Assembly (NCBI GenBank): GCA_965153355.1 | Contig: OZ231127.1 | Location: 44,888,001-44,952,000 of the forward strand | Source: Flaccisagitta enflata | Taxonomy: Eukaryota; Chaetognatha; Sagittoidea; Aphragmophora | Length of the DNA stretch: 64,000 bases | Direction of reading: 5' to 3' | In this document: in pieces, positions 1 to 20,257 of the stretch | How positions within the stretch are numbered: the first letter of the stretch is position 1 | Layout: each line of letters starts with the position of its first letter | Program-made: the position numbers and the translations under genes | The notes under the pieces: generated by a model | Database searches by the model: none | What the model was told of the DNA's origin: nothing | Seen by the model: only the letters and a program-made list of their open reading frames with translations

Positions 1-114
1 ACAGTGAATTTCAACAAAGTCCAAGTTTTCTAAAAAAAAAATAAGGAAACAGGATTTTGGATCTAGGCGAATCAAACAATTTCCTATTGATTGCACCCTA
101 CTTTTGAAAACCAT
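1..114. repeat. AT-rich dispersed repeat, one of three local copies
   Basis: A motif of about 55 bp (core GGATCTAGGCGAATC, then AATTTCCTATTGATTG and CCCTACTTTT) occurs here around 58-113 and again around 610-660 and 765-813. The three copies interleave with the two hairpin-headed elements at 115-540 and 821-1281, so this is probably older repeat sequence into which they inserted. No coding potential was seen. Confidence 0.6.
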
Positions 115-540
115 TTTTAGTCGCGTGCACGCGACTCTACACCTTGCTCTGTTGGTTGGTCTGTCCATCCGTCCATCCGTCCGTCCGTCCGTCCGTCCCT
201 CTGTAACATTTTTAAATTTTGATTGTTTTTTAACTTTTTTTAAAATTTTTTAACATTTCTAACATTCTTTAACATTTTTTAACATTTTTTAACATTTTTT
301 AACATCTTTTAACATTCTTTAACATTTTACCTTTTTTAACATTTTTAAGTTTTTTTAACATTTTTTAACATTTTTGAACATTTTTTTAACTTTTTTAAAC
401 TTTTTTTAACATTTTTTAACATAGTTCAACATTCTTTAACGCTTTTTAACATTTTTTAACATTCTTAACTTTTAAACATGTTTTTGCTCTTTTGTTTGTC
501 ATTTCCAGACGCACGCGACTGTTGCCCTCTTGGGCTTGTT
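115..540 (+). mobile_element. Hairpin-headed (GTCC)n element, copy 1
   Basis: It starts TTTTTAG followed by the perfect palindrome AGTCGCGTGCACGCGACT at 119-136, then CTCTACACC, a (GTCC)n run to about 204, an AT-rich middle made of repeated TTTTTTAACA units, and a tail with GCACGCGACT at 511-520 ending GGGCTTGTT at 540. The tail motif is the exact reverse complement of the first ten bases of the head palindrome. Hairpin, tetranucleotide core and subterminal inverted repeat resemble non-autonomous Helentron-type elements (HINE, DINE-1) and the bivalve pearl elements. That family link is inference. Confidence 0.7.
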
Positions 541-820
541 CAAAAATTGTCCCCAACGCACGACACAAAAATTTTTTAGGTTTTTAAAAAAAAAGTGAAA
601 ATACAAGATTTTAGGTCTAGGCGAATCTAAAAATTTCCTATCGATTGAACCCTACTTTTAAAAAACCTTTTTTTAAAAAAATATTTTGTGATTTTTTTTA
701 AGTCCCTGACGCACGACACAAAATTTTTTTAAAGTTTTTCAAAAAAAATGAAAATACAAGATTTTGGATCTAAGCAAATCAAACAATTTCCTATTGATTC
801 AACCCTACTTTTTTTTCAAA

Positions 821-1281
821 AACAAGCCCAAGAGGGCAACAGTCGCGTGCGTCAGGAAATGACAAACAAAAGGCAGTGCGATATGTATTGATAAAATGTC
901 GATACGATATGTATTGATAAAATGTCGATACGATATCAAGACGATATCGATACAATATCGATACGATACAATACCCAAAACACCCAAAAATACTCAAAAA
1001 TACCAAAAAATACCAAGAAATACCAAAAAATACCAAAAAATACTCAAAAGTACCCAAAATATCTGAAAGTACCCTAACGTACCCCAAATACCCAGAAAAA
1101 CTTAAGTACCCAAAAGTACCTTAAAGTACCCTGAAGTACCCTAAATTACCCTGAAACACCCTAGAGTACCTTAAATTACCTTAAAAAACCTTAAAAAGTC
1201 ATAATTTTAGAAATGTGACGGACCGACGGACGGACCGACCGACACGGCAAGGTGTAGAGTCGCGCGCACGCGACTAAAAAT
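821..1281 (-). mobile_element. Hairpin-headed element, copy 2 (inverted)
   Basis: Reverse-strand copy: tail at 821-850 (AACAAGCCCAAGAGGGCAAC, then AGTCGCGTGC), head hairpin at 1258-1275 followed by TAAAAA. The middle carries a repeated CGATACGATAT-type motif (875-965) and a run of TACCCAAAA-like units (960-1195). With copy 1 it forms an inverted pair about 280 bp apart. Confidence 0.65.
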
Positions 1282-1478
1282 CCTCATCAGGGTTTTTTTG
1301 GGGGGGCCCTTAGGGGCCCCTAAGTTTTGGTTAATGAGAACAAGAGAGTTATGTACATACGCCAAGGTATCTTTCAGGACCAAATTCAAGCTGATTAATT
1401 AGAGCTCAAGCTCATGCCGTTAGTCCCTCCAGACCGGCCGCATTTAAAAGAGAAATTGGAAAATTTACAAGGACACAG

Positions 1479-11927
<10,449 letters not shown>

Positions 11928-11957
11928 CCACGTTCTTTCCTGTAAGCCACCCTTGTA

Positions 11958-12233
11958 TTTTTAGTCGCGTGCTACGCGACTCTACACCCCGCTTTGTCCG
12001 TCGGTCGGTCGGTCGGTCGGTCGGTTGGTCGGTCGGTCGGTCACACTTTACTTTTTTTATCCGTTTTATTCCTACTAACTCATATTAAGTAAATTAGGTC
12101 ATTTAAAGTCATTTTAAATCATTTTAAGTCATCTTATATCAATCAAATTCAATGAAAGTCATTTTAGTTATGTGGTTATGTAACAAAGTAATTATTTAAG
12201 TCTCGCACGCGACTTATAGGTGTTGGCCTTGTT
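11958..12233 (+). mobile_element. Hairpin-headed element just past the BPI-like stop
   Basis: Head AGTCGCGTGCTACGCGACT at 11963-11981, TCTACACCCCGCTTTGTCC, a long (GTCG)n core (11998-12043), AT-rich body with TTTAAAGTCATTTTA repeats, and tail GCACGCGACTTATAGG ending GGCCTTGTT at 12233. The tail decamer is exactly complementary to the first ten bases of the head. Confidence 0.78.
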
Positions 12234-12240
12234 GTTTTAA

Positions 12241-12330
12241 GCCCTGCTAGGGCAATGCTATTTTTAGGTGCGCCATAGCACCTCTGTAACTAGCTCTGGC
12301 TGTCGGTCGGTCACGTCAAGCATGAGTTGA
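12241..12330 (+). mobile_element. Hairpin-headed element variant with AGGTGC stem
   Basis: TTTTTAGGTGCGCCATAGCACCTCTGTAAC has the head layout of the family, but the stem is AGGTGC/GCACCT (12266-12283). CTGTCGGTCGGTC follows. A small hairpin GCCCTGCTAGGGC (12241-12253) precedes it. No tail was identified. Confidence 0.55.
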
Positions 12331-12433
12331 AAATCTCAAAAAGATGCAAAAATCACTGGAAATGATTCAGAAATATGCTAGGATGAAGCCCAGATGCGCG
12401 TAGCATGTCCGTAAACCAAAGTAACATACCGAC

Positions 12434-12612
12434 ACAGTCAAACCTCCTTAGAGCGCACCTGTTAGTGAGGTGCAGCCCACCTTTGAAGTATAGAATTTTC
12501 CGTCTTTGTAAGAAGTGCCGCATTGATGTTTTTACAGTGAACATAAAACAGTTTTACTATAAAGTATGATTTTTTCTGTCCCTTGATATAAGCTCTAGTG
12601 AAGTTGAACTGT
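12434..12612. mobile_element. CAGT-type MITE
   Basis: Begins CAGTCAAACCTCCTTAGAGC, ends AAGCTCTAGTGAAGTTGAACTG before TA. Same family as 46131-46304, more diverged (179 bp). Confidence 0.65.
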
Positions 12613-12614
12613 AC

Positions 12615-13255
12615 TACCATATTCACATAGCATATTAACATAATAACATACTAACATTTTCACATATCAGTTTATAAGCATAGCTACGGTTTTTGTTCTT
12701 GGCCAGCATTAATATTTTTGCTTATTACTTTGTAAGAATATTAGCATATCCATGGTTTGAATTTTTGGCCAGTAATAAGATTTTTGCATATTAACCAATT
12801 AGCATATCTACGGTTTAAGTTCTTTGCCAGCATCTACATTTTTGCATATTAACACATTGTCATATCCACGGTTTATGTTTTAGGCCAGCATTAACATTTT
12901 TGCATATTACTTTGTAAGAATATTAGCATATCCATGGTTTGAATTTTTGTCCGGTTTAAGATTTTTGCATATTAACCTATTTGCATATTAGCTTATCCAC
13001 GGTTAAAATTAAATCAGCATTTACTTCTTTGCATACTAACATATTGGCATATCCACGGTTTAAGTTTTTGGCCAGTATTAACATTGTTGCCAACTAACAC
13101 AAGTCTTTTTTTTGCATATCCACAAGTAAGATTCTTGGCCATTAATCACATTTCTGCATATTACCATATCAGTATATTTACGAATAAAGTTTTTGGCCAG
13201 AATTACCATTTTTGCCTATTAACATAATAGCATATCCACAATAAATGCTTTTAGC
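12615..13255. repeat. Diverged 57-67 bp tandem repeat, about ten copies
   Basis: Units contain GCATATCCACGGTTTAAG, TTTTGGCCAGCATTAACATT and TTTGCATATTAAC. Spacing varies and later units decay (GTATATTTACGAATAAAG). It lies between the BPI-like and the chitin-binding genes. Confidence 0.75.
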
Positions 13256-13487
13256 CAGTATGAGGTATCCAGTTTCATGGCATTAACTTGCCACTTTTGC
13301 GGAGAGGTCAGATGTATTCCATGTTATGATATTGTGATCACTTTTACCTCTTTTTGATTGATCGACTGACCAGTATGACGTATCAGTTTCATGGCATCAA
13401 CTTCCCACTTTTGTGGACAGATCAGATGTGTTCCATTCTAAGACATTGTGAGCACTTTTTATCTCTTTTGTTTGATCGACTGATTAT
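13256..13487. repeat. Tandem duplication of about 115 bp
   Basis: CCAGTATGAGGTATCCAGTTTCATGGCAT ... TTTGATTGATCGACTGA is followed at once by a second copy starting CCAGTATGACGTATC. Confidence 0.75.
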
Positions 13488-13948
13488 AATCAATCGACTT
13501 TGTAATTATAAATAATCAAGACTTCTCATACATTTAATTCCTTGCTTTGAATTCGACTAGAAAGTTAATAAGTGGATGCTATCCGGGCCACTACGAATCC
13601 CCTCCTGTAGCCAGGCCTGAGCTGTAAAGAATTTGTCAACTTTACAATACCTTAATATTTACAATAATACCTTATGATTTACAATAACGAGATCAGAAAG
13701 GTTTGAGGAATGTTCTACACATAAAATAGCTGACAAACATTGAAAGGTTTGTGGATTCGGATTAAAAAGCAATCTGAGCTGCTAGGGCTCTTCCTCATAT
13801 TCCTATATTCTAATTTTTGGTTCGGTAGTTATGTTTGACAAATCAAAACATTCATCCAGAAATAAAATGTAATAAAATTTAAAAATGCGACGCGATACAA
13901 AACTTCATTAGGGAAGCGATAAAAACAAATGTCAACACCGAAATATAA
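13488..13948. other. Intergenic / 3' flank of the minus-strand gene
   Basis: AT-rich with no repeat or exon recognised. On the minus strand just past the stop there is only AATTTTATTACATTTTATT; no canonical AATAAA was found. Confidence 0.5.
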
Positions 13949-14214
13949 TTAAAGACAAGTCGCAGGAAGAGGTCGACATTTGCGCATCTTGTCGGAACAA
14001 GTCTTCTCCACGTAATTCCAAGATTGTCCAACAACCGGACATGGCTTCGACTCGAAGGTGCCATCATCTTGACAGACGAGGAAATTGTGCTGCAGATAAG
14101 GATCGCAAGCGTAGGCGGATGATGAGCCGGAAGTAGAAAGCTTCAGCGACATCTTGCAAGCGCATCGACGCTTGGTCACACCGACGATTACCGGAGTCTC
14201 GACGGGGGTTGGAA
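13949..14214 (-). CDS. Exon 4: second CBM14-like module and stop
   Basis: Starts in a PTPVETP linker after the TTTATCAG acceptor; carries CAC, a Ser-rich stretch (STSGSSSAYAC), FLVCQDDGTF, CPVVGQSWNYVEKTC and ends CRPLPATCL with TAA at 13951-13949. The spacing of YLQHNFLVC to CP resembles the first module (SFYLVC to CPPG). Confidence 0.85.
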
Positions 14215-14961
14215 CTGATAAATGGATACAACGCACATTCGTTCCTTTTGAATAATCCCGCATTCAGTGGTGAAAATTTTCGGAACTTATTTTTTTTTGT
14301 TTATGACTAAACATGCCATTCTATTTCATTTGGTACCAAGTTATTCTTAATCCCGCCTGCGTTCAACCAGAAAATGTAATTTACAGTTCGCTTGACTCAT
14401 CCGGTGATGAATTTTGTTTCCATGCCAATCACGGCACTGTTAGGAGAAAAGTTTCATGCATGGTACCAAACGAAAGGTAATGACATGGTTTATAATCTAA
14501 GAAGGGCCCAAGCTTGCGTAGCTAAGCAATCCCACAAAAAGCAACAAATGTTGCTCCTGTATGTTTTTGGCGCTCCCAGCGGAAATGCTAAAATTTGCTA
14601 AAAAATTGAGGGTTATTACGATTCAGGATATTGGTGGGAGTGGCCTGGTACAGTCATTTCAACTCGCAACTACACGCGTTTCGAAAAAAATAGAAACAAA
14701 AAAAAATCTTATCCGATTTTTGGCGGGAAAATGACTGGGGACCTAAACATCTTTTCTTGACTCAAGTCATTCAATGCTTATGTTTGTTGTCGCGTTACCA
14801 TGGTTACGCCATTGAGAAAATCGTTTTAGTGCTGATTCGTGCTTTACGTGTAGTGGAACTATGGCAGTGTTCATTATGCAACGTTTCAACTGTACTTGCC
14901 GAAGAGATTTTGATCGCTTTTGATGCAGGGAAGAAAAAACAATAACAACCACATCAACACC

Positions 14962-15016
<55 letters not shown>

Positions 15017-15137
15017 ACAAACAACATCATCAACGAAGACGACAACAACAACAACGACAACGACAATGACAACGACAACAACAAACACAACAACGACAAA
15101 CACAACAACGACAAACACAACGACAAAAACAAAGGCT

Positions 15138-15179
<42 letters not shown>

Positions 15180-18100
15180 TAGATTACAGTAAAAACAATA
15201 ACAACAAAAAAAGGCAGCAACAACAAAAGCAACAACAACGGCAATGACAACTACAACGACAGCTACAATAACGAAAGCAACAACAAAAAAAACGACAATT
15301 CACTTCAGGATTTTCATATTTTTACTTTGTCGTAATATAGAAACCAAACGCAAAAAAGAAAAAAAAATTAAGAAATAAGTCACGGTATTGTTGCGGATGG
15401 GTGGACAGGGGCGTTCAGCCCCCATCCACAACCTAACCCCCCTCTCACACTCGAACATACAGACAGAGTATAAAAAAACTCTTGTTTGACTTTTTAAGTG
15501 CGTCCTCGCACTTCTTTAAAAGGTCAAGTCTGTCGGTTGGTCGGTCGGTTGGTCACGCAAACATTTGAAATGTGGAAAACGGCTGATTCTGACGTATTTC
15601 TTCATTCCTATCACCTTTTCTGCCTTACCACATTCATTTTCATTCATTTATTTGTTCATTCATTCATTCATTCCTCAAAAAGTTCATTCACAAATTCTTA
15701 ATCAAGCGAGGCGCACTTATTGGCCTTAACTTGGCCTTGTTGACTGATTCACTTGCTGAGTACCAGGCCCGAAAATGTTCACGGGAAAAAAATCTGACGG
15801 ACACGGTTCATGCGCATTTGGAATCTTCAGATCCTCTCGTTGTATCACGACCACCCCAGTTGCGTGCGGGTGGGCAGGAGCAGTGCTAGAAAAGGTAACT
15901 AGAGCATCTGGGCAATGGGCAGGAGCAGTAGGCTCATAAAGCTCAAAAACGCTGAAAAAGTTTAAAGGGGACCAACCGACCAACCAACCAACCGACGGAC
16001 CAACATAGGCTCATAGTGGGGTGTAGAGTCGCGTAGCAAGCGACTAAATAGCAGCGACACACTCTTGGTTAAAAAAAGATAATAAGTATTTATATCCTTT
16101 TGTTTCATGTTTTCCGACATAAGTGAAAGTGATGCGGCGTCACAATATCTTTGTGGACGGGTGGACAGGGGCATCCAACCTCCATCCACACCTGAACACC
16201 CACCCAAGCACAAACATACACAAAAAGTATTTAAAATGCTCGTTTTTCCACTTTTGACTTGATCACCTTGGATGGACCAATGGACCAACGGACCAATGGA
16301 CGGACAAAGCCTCTTATAGAGTTGCATGTCCGCAACTAAAGATATTCACACTCGCGCATATATGATATTATATATACATGTGTGTGTGTGTGTGTGTGTG
16401 TGTAAGTGTGCCCGAGTCTGTGTGTGTGTGTGTGTGTGACCATAGACTCTTGAAATTGAAGAGGTTTGATCTGAAAATTTACAGGGAGGTACGTTTTGAA
16501 TTGATTCACTTCTGAAGTTTCTGACCACATAAAAAGGTGTTGCCGTGGGTAAAATGGGCATTGCATTAGACCCTAAAAACTGCCAAAAATAGGCTTTTAA
16601 GCGCCGATGCGGCTTGAAAAAGAGAAGGGCCAATCAGAAAATTTACAGGGGGGTACATTTCAATTGATTTACTAATTTCAGGCTACCCAGTAGGATGATA
16701 TCGTTGTAAAAACGAGCGTTTGACCCTAAAAACTGCTCAAAAAGGCTTAAAAACCCTATTGAGGCTTGAAAAAGAGTAGGGCCAATCTGAAAATTTACTG
16801 GAAGGTGCACTTTGAACAAATACACTCAAATCTGGCCTCACCAAAGGGCGTTGTTGTTGAAAATATGAGCATTTGACCCTAAAAACTGCTGAAAAATGGC
16901 TTTAAAACACCATTGAGGCTTGAAAAAGAGTAGGGCCATTTTGAAAATTTACAGGAAGGTGAATTCTCAATAGATACACTTGATTCTGGCCTCACAATAG
17001 GGCGTTTTCGCTGAAAATATAGGCATTTGACCCTAAAAATTGCTTACAAATGGCTTTAAAACGGCTTTTAAACACCAATAAGGCTTGAAAAAGAGTAGGG
17101 CCTATCTGAAAATTTACAGGAAGGTGTATTCTGAATAGATATACTTGATTCTGGCCTCACTCTAGGGTGTTGCCATTGAAAAAATGGGCATTTGACCCTA
17201 AAAATTGCTTAAAAATAGCTTTAAAACACCATTGAGGCTTTTAAAAGAGCCCATAATTTACTTCTATTCTTCTATTTTACGCAATGGTTTATACTTAGAT
17301 AAACAATTTTATCCATAGTTTTTGAGACTCATTAAAAAAGCCATTTTTATGCTAAATTGATATTTTTGAAACCCCTCAAAAAAAAAAATTAAAGATTTAA
17401 AAAAATTATGATAGAATTTCAAAAATCACCATGATAAAAAAAAAATTATATCAACTCTAAGCACAGACCATTACCAAAAGTAAAAAAATAAGCAATAATG
17501 TGAACTGTAGGGAGGGTGCTACAATTTGGGTCCTTCCACACCTCTTATAATGGTTCCTTCTGTAGTTGAGAGGCCCATAACAAACTTAGTGTCGGGGATC
17601 ATTGTTCCATCAGCGTAAACGCACCAACGAAAGCATTGGAAGGGGTTTGAAACCTTCATAGACGGGAGTTGGAGCTGTTTTATAGTAAACTCGCAGCTCT
17701 AAACGCATTGTAGACTCACCTTTCAACCTTAAGAGGGCGCATCGAGCTTTGGTCAAAGATGAGGCCATGTCGCATTTGGTATTGGCAACCTCGGTTCCGT
17801 CCGCATAAACGCACCAACAAAAGCCGGCGCCGCATTGCAGGGGATCGAAGTCTCCGTTGACATCGCAAGATGGCACGAAATCGCCAAGACCCAGGGCAGA
17901 CTCGCGTTGACGCTGGCATTCGGTCATGACTGTAGGTAAGGACAGTTACAAGGATCCATTTAAATGAGCACAGCCAACACATAGCATAACATAACAACGC
18001 AAAACATAAAACATAACAAAACACAACATAACAAAACACAACATAACAAAACACAACATGACAAAACACAACATGACAAAACAACAAATCAACATCAACG

Positions 18101-18651
18101 CTCCACAGCCGGACAAATTCTTTTAGAGTCCCCAGTCTGCGACCAAGGGCCCTCGCGAGTATCAAGCTACCTGGAGTAGGTTGACCCAGCCAGTTAGGAC
18201 ACTGCTTGTTAGTCTTGCACTTGTCCGCAGGGACGCAAGTCTTCTCCCACATCTGGTTGGCGCCGTGATAGAATAGCTTTCCGGGAGGACATTGGCGCTT
18301 CTCTCCGGTGAAAACGCCGTTATTCAACTCGCAGACGAGATAAAAGGACGGATCGTCGACGCAAACTTTGTCACTCCAACATTGTCCAGCGGGATACATA
18401 GACTTGTCTAAGGAGGCAGAAATAGATGGAAATTAAGATTAAAGAATCATTCAAGGGCTGCAAAAAGCGGAATAAGCAAGAAAAGAGACGTCAAAAATGG
18501 CTTGATAAAACTCACCCAGTCCACTGGCTTTGAAGTAAGCGGCGCAAACTTTGCCTTCCCAACCGTCGATCAGCATGAGCGAAGAACCCAAATGGGCCAA
18601 GGTCACCAACGTGAAAACGATCGCGAGTGAATACGCCATCACGCGTCTCAT
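13949..18651 (-). CDS. Secreted CBM14-like / thyroglobulin type-1 protein, 4 exons
   Basis: Exons 18651-18516, 18407-18171, 17929-17720 and 14214-13949 join in phase 1 at every junction to give 282 residues. A hydrophobic signal peptide (MAYSLAIVFTLVTLAHLGSS, ending near residue 24) precedes a six-Cys chitin-binding-like region (about 36-109, with DPSFYLVCELNNGVF and QCPPGKLFYHG). A thyroglobulin type-1 module follows at about 129-188 (FVPSCDVNGDFDPLQC, CWCVYADGTEV), and a second CBM14-like region at about 212-271 (FLVCQDDGTFESKPCPVVG). CBM14 modules bind chitin; thyroglobulin-1 modules often inhibit cysteine proteases. The product is therefore probably an extracellular cuticle, gut or secretory protein. 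The symmetrical phase-1 introns fit exon shuffling. Its specific function is unknown. Confidence 0.85.
14270..14945. other. Intron 3 of the secreted-protein gene, 3' part
   Basis: Two short open stretches on the plus strand (14392-14601 and 14757-14945) have no family resemblance and no good splice context, so I treat them as chance. A TCATGCATGGTACC patch and A-rich runs are the only other features. Confidence 0.45.
14946..15300. repeat. (AAC)n / (ACG)n trinucleotide array
   Basis: About 350 bp of ACAACAACA with GACAAC and AAACACAAC interruptions. Poly-Val, poly-Gln and poly-Asn frames over it are artefacts. Confidence 0.95.
15380..15440. mobile_element. Hairpin-headed element, tail fragment
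   Basis: TATTGTTGCGGATGGGTGGACAGGGG and CCCCCATCCACAACC match the tail side of inverted copies such as 16150-16341. No head is attached. Confidence 0.45.
15490..15741 (+). mobile_element. Hairpin-headed element, AAGTGCG subfamily
   Basis: Head TTTTTAAGTGCGTCCTCGCACTT (hairpin 15496-15513), CTTTAAAAGGTC, GTCGGTTGGTCGGTCGG core, an ATTC-repeat body and a tail with GAGGCGCACTTATTGG ending GGCCTTGTT at 15741. Tail CGCACTT is complementary to head AAGTGCG, so this copy keeps the pairing with a different stem sequence. Confidence 0.72.
15845..16050 (-). mobile_element. Hairpin-headed element (inverted)
   Basis: Tail side CCCCAGTTGCGTGCGGGTGGG at 15853, core of GACCAACCGACCAACC (15965-16000), GGGGTGTAG and the head hairpin at 16027-16045 followed by TAAAT. 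Head and tail belong to different stem types here, so it may be a chimera of two copies. Confidence 0.6.
16150..16341 (-). mobile_element. Hairpin-headed element (inverted), AGTTGCGGA subfamily
   Basis: GTGGACGGGTGGACAGGGGC at the tail end, CTTTTGACTTGATCACC body, GGACCAATGGACCAACGG core, CAAAGCCTCTTATAG and head hairpin at 16320-16337. Confidence 0.7.
16378..16440. repeat. (GT)n, two short runs
   Basis: Two GT runs separated by AAGTGTGCCCGAGTC. Confidence 0.9.
16441..17262. repeat. Satellite-like tandem repeat of about 152-165 bp, five copies
   Basis: Each unit carries CTGAAAATTTACAGG, a GATACACTTGATTCTGGCCT segment, GGGCATTTGACCCTAAAAA and GAGGCTTGAAAAAGAGTAGG. The GAAAATTTAC mark recurs near 16472, 16637, 16789, 16942 and 17108. 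It lies inside intron 3 of the secreted-protein gene. Confidence 0.85.
17575..17676 (-). pseudogene. Relic thyroglobulin type-1 exon
   Basis: On the minus strand, after an AAAACAG acceptor-like site, the sequence reads a PTPVYEG linker and then, in another frame, NPFQCFRWCVYADGT and PDTKFVMG. It aligns with the CWCVYADGT part of exon 3, lacks a nine-base block, has Arg for the first Cys of CWCV and Phe for the next Cys, and needs a frame change after the linker. A former second thyroglobulin module has decayed in the last intron. Confidence 0.7.
17720..17929 (-). CDS. Exon 3: thyroglobulin type-1 module
   Basis: 70 codons, phase 1 to phase 1. Shows the family signature order: Cys-129, FVPSCD, DPLQC, CWCV (162-165), DGTEV, Cys-177 and Cys-188. 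Six Cys in all, the usual number for a type 1A module. Acceptor CCTTACCTACAG, donor G|GTGAGT. Confidence 0.9.
17975..18095. repeat. ACAAAACACAACAT minisatellite in intron 2
   Basis: About seven units of AAAACACAACATAAC or variants, filling most of the 241-bp intron between exons 2 and 3. Confidence 0.85.
18171..18407 (-). CDS. Exon 2: first CBM14-like module
   Basis: 79 codons, phase 1 to phase 1. Contains eight Cys including CWSDKVC, FYLVC, RQCPPGKLFY and EKTCVPADKC, then the linker QPTPV at the exon 3 junction. Acceptor CTCCTTAG, donor G|GTAGCT. Confidence 0.88.
18516..18651 (-). CDS. Exon 1: start codon and signal peptide
   Basis: The frame opens MRRVMAYSLAIVFTL with two Arg before a hydrophobic core and a GSS cleavage-like site, then DGWEGKVCAAYF. 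Donor G|GTGAGT. A second Met (residue 5) could also start translation; I kept the first because it gives the usual basic n-region. Confidence 0.82.
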
Positions 18652-18830
18652 CGGAGGAACAAGTAAGAAAACTTAAAGGAAACCTGACAGTGGAACAATC
18701 GATAATGACGGCAATATACACATTTTTCTTAATTGCGCGCTAAGGGATATGCCGCGATCCGCGTAATTTTGTCAAATGAAATCGGCAGATTGGGCAAAAC
18801 ACGAGATTTAATTCGTCATTAATCGGGAAA

Positions 18831-19633
18831 AAAGTCGGAGACAGTCTCCGACTTTTTGACATATTCGAGAGAAACGGGGTTTTCATTTTCTTATGAGGAA
18901 GTTAAGGGTCTCGATCGACTGAATGGGCCCTCCAATAAAATTGATAGGGTAAGTAAATTTGATAATTCTCTTTCATTTGGCGCCAAGCAGAATGCTCTAC
19001 GACAAATATTTTTATTTTTTAATTTTTTAAAGATTTATTTATGAAAAATTCAAATGAATTATTTTAGATTTTTTAATTTTGTGTAGGATCAATAAAGGAG
19101 TGTATTTATATTTACTTGAGCTTGCAAATACAAAAAAAAAACATGTTTTTGAGCACAGCTGCTCATCTATGAAGGCGTTTTTGAGTATTCTAGCTCATTT
19201 AGCTCACTAACTTCGGTCTACTCTTTCTGATTTCAAATATGATAAATGAATAAATATTTTCATACTTGATTTAGCAAGCAAAGAAAAAAAACATGTCAGT
19301 GAGCAGAACTGCTCATCTGTGAGGGTGTTTTTAAATATTCTAGCGCATTTAACTTGCTCTTTTTCTCTGATTCTAAAAAGGATAAATATATCAATGTTTT
19401 CATTTGAGCATGTCAGTGAGTAAAGCTGGTTGTCTGATTGAATGATTTTGAGTATTTTAGCTCATCTAGCTCATTTGGCTCAGTCCTATTTTTCTCTGAT
19501 TTTCAGTGAAATCAATACATGAAATTGTTTTTTATTTAATCTAACAAATAAAAAAAAATTCAGTGACTGAAGATAAAAGCATAGTGAAAAATTACCAATG
19601 CTTACGACTTTTTTCCGCACGGCGACAGCCGCC
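18831..19633. mobile_element. Hairpin-ended element related to 8679-9740
   Basis: Left end: AAAGTCGGAGACAGTCTCCGACTTT hairpin at about 18832-18856, then the 8385-8650 homologous block and two AGCTGCTCATCTRTGAGGGYG direct repeats. Right end: CTTACGACTTTTTTCCGCAC plus GGCGACAGCCGCC at 19621-19633, nearly identical to the right end at 9740. Confidence 0.6.
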
Positions 19634-19639
19634 ATTACT

Positions 19640-20126
19640 GGTAAAATATGACACACTCAAACGCCGTTAACGATTGCTGATCTATAACAAGTATAAACGT
19701 TGTCAAGACCTAAAATTAACTATAAAGCAAATCTTTAACTCGTCGAGACATGGGGTGGGTGGCGGAATTTATGCGAAAGTAGGTGGTCAAAGGTTGGGTA
19801 AGAGATATTTCCAAGAAACCAATCAACTTTCTGTAAATCAGACAAAGGCGTTTCTATTGGTTCAATCGGAGAACTTCGAGAGAGCAAGCGGTGAAAAACC
19901 GAACATGAAAAATATATGTTTGGCAAAGAGGGAGGGACAGACACAGATACTGGTTGTGTGCGGTGGTGTATGCAGGGCTATGAATACTGGTTGTACATTT
20001 GCACAAGGTTCTAACTTAAACTTAAAATTTGGATCGTTTTATTTCGGGGCATCCTGCAGCTCCTGAGTCATTCATTACTTTAAACGTACATGTAAACATG
20101 TATGAAATCGATTTGAAAATTCAAAG
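19640..20126. other. Intergenic, no supported feature
   Basis: One plus-strand open stretch (19674-20066) has no recognisable domain and no splice context. Confidence 0.45.
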
Positions 20127-20257
20127 ATGATCAGTCGGCCTTGGATTGACATTAGGCTTCATAACAACGGCTTCATGACCACGGCCTTGGAGGGGATTGA
20201 CATTGGGCTTCATGACCACGGTCTTTCGGTTCAGAATGGAAAGATGCCCATCAATTA
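20127..20257. other. Short coding-like direct repeat, open on both strands
   Basis: Two copies of GATTGACATTRGGCTTCAT with GACCACGG. The minus strand reads VVMKPNVNP twice and stops at TTTGA-complement; the plus strand reads from an ATG at 20127 to TAA. Both strands are open, so coding is undecided. A foldback MITE adjoins the right edge. Confidence 0.3.

Noticed and set aside
13860-13948. Polyadenylation signal for the minus-strand gene
   Set aside because: The AATAAA strings visible here are on the plus strand; on the coding strand they read TTTATT.
14946-15300. Possible CRISPR or regularly spaced array
   Set aside because: The repeat is a continuous AAC trinucleotide run with no unique spacers; the same holds for every array here.
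18652-18760. TATA-like promoter upstream of the secreted-protein gene
   Set aside because: Only a weak GTGTATATTG on the minus strand at a plausible distance; not distinct from the AT-rich background.
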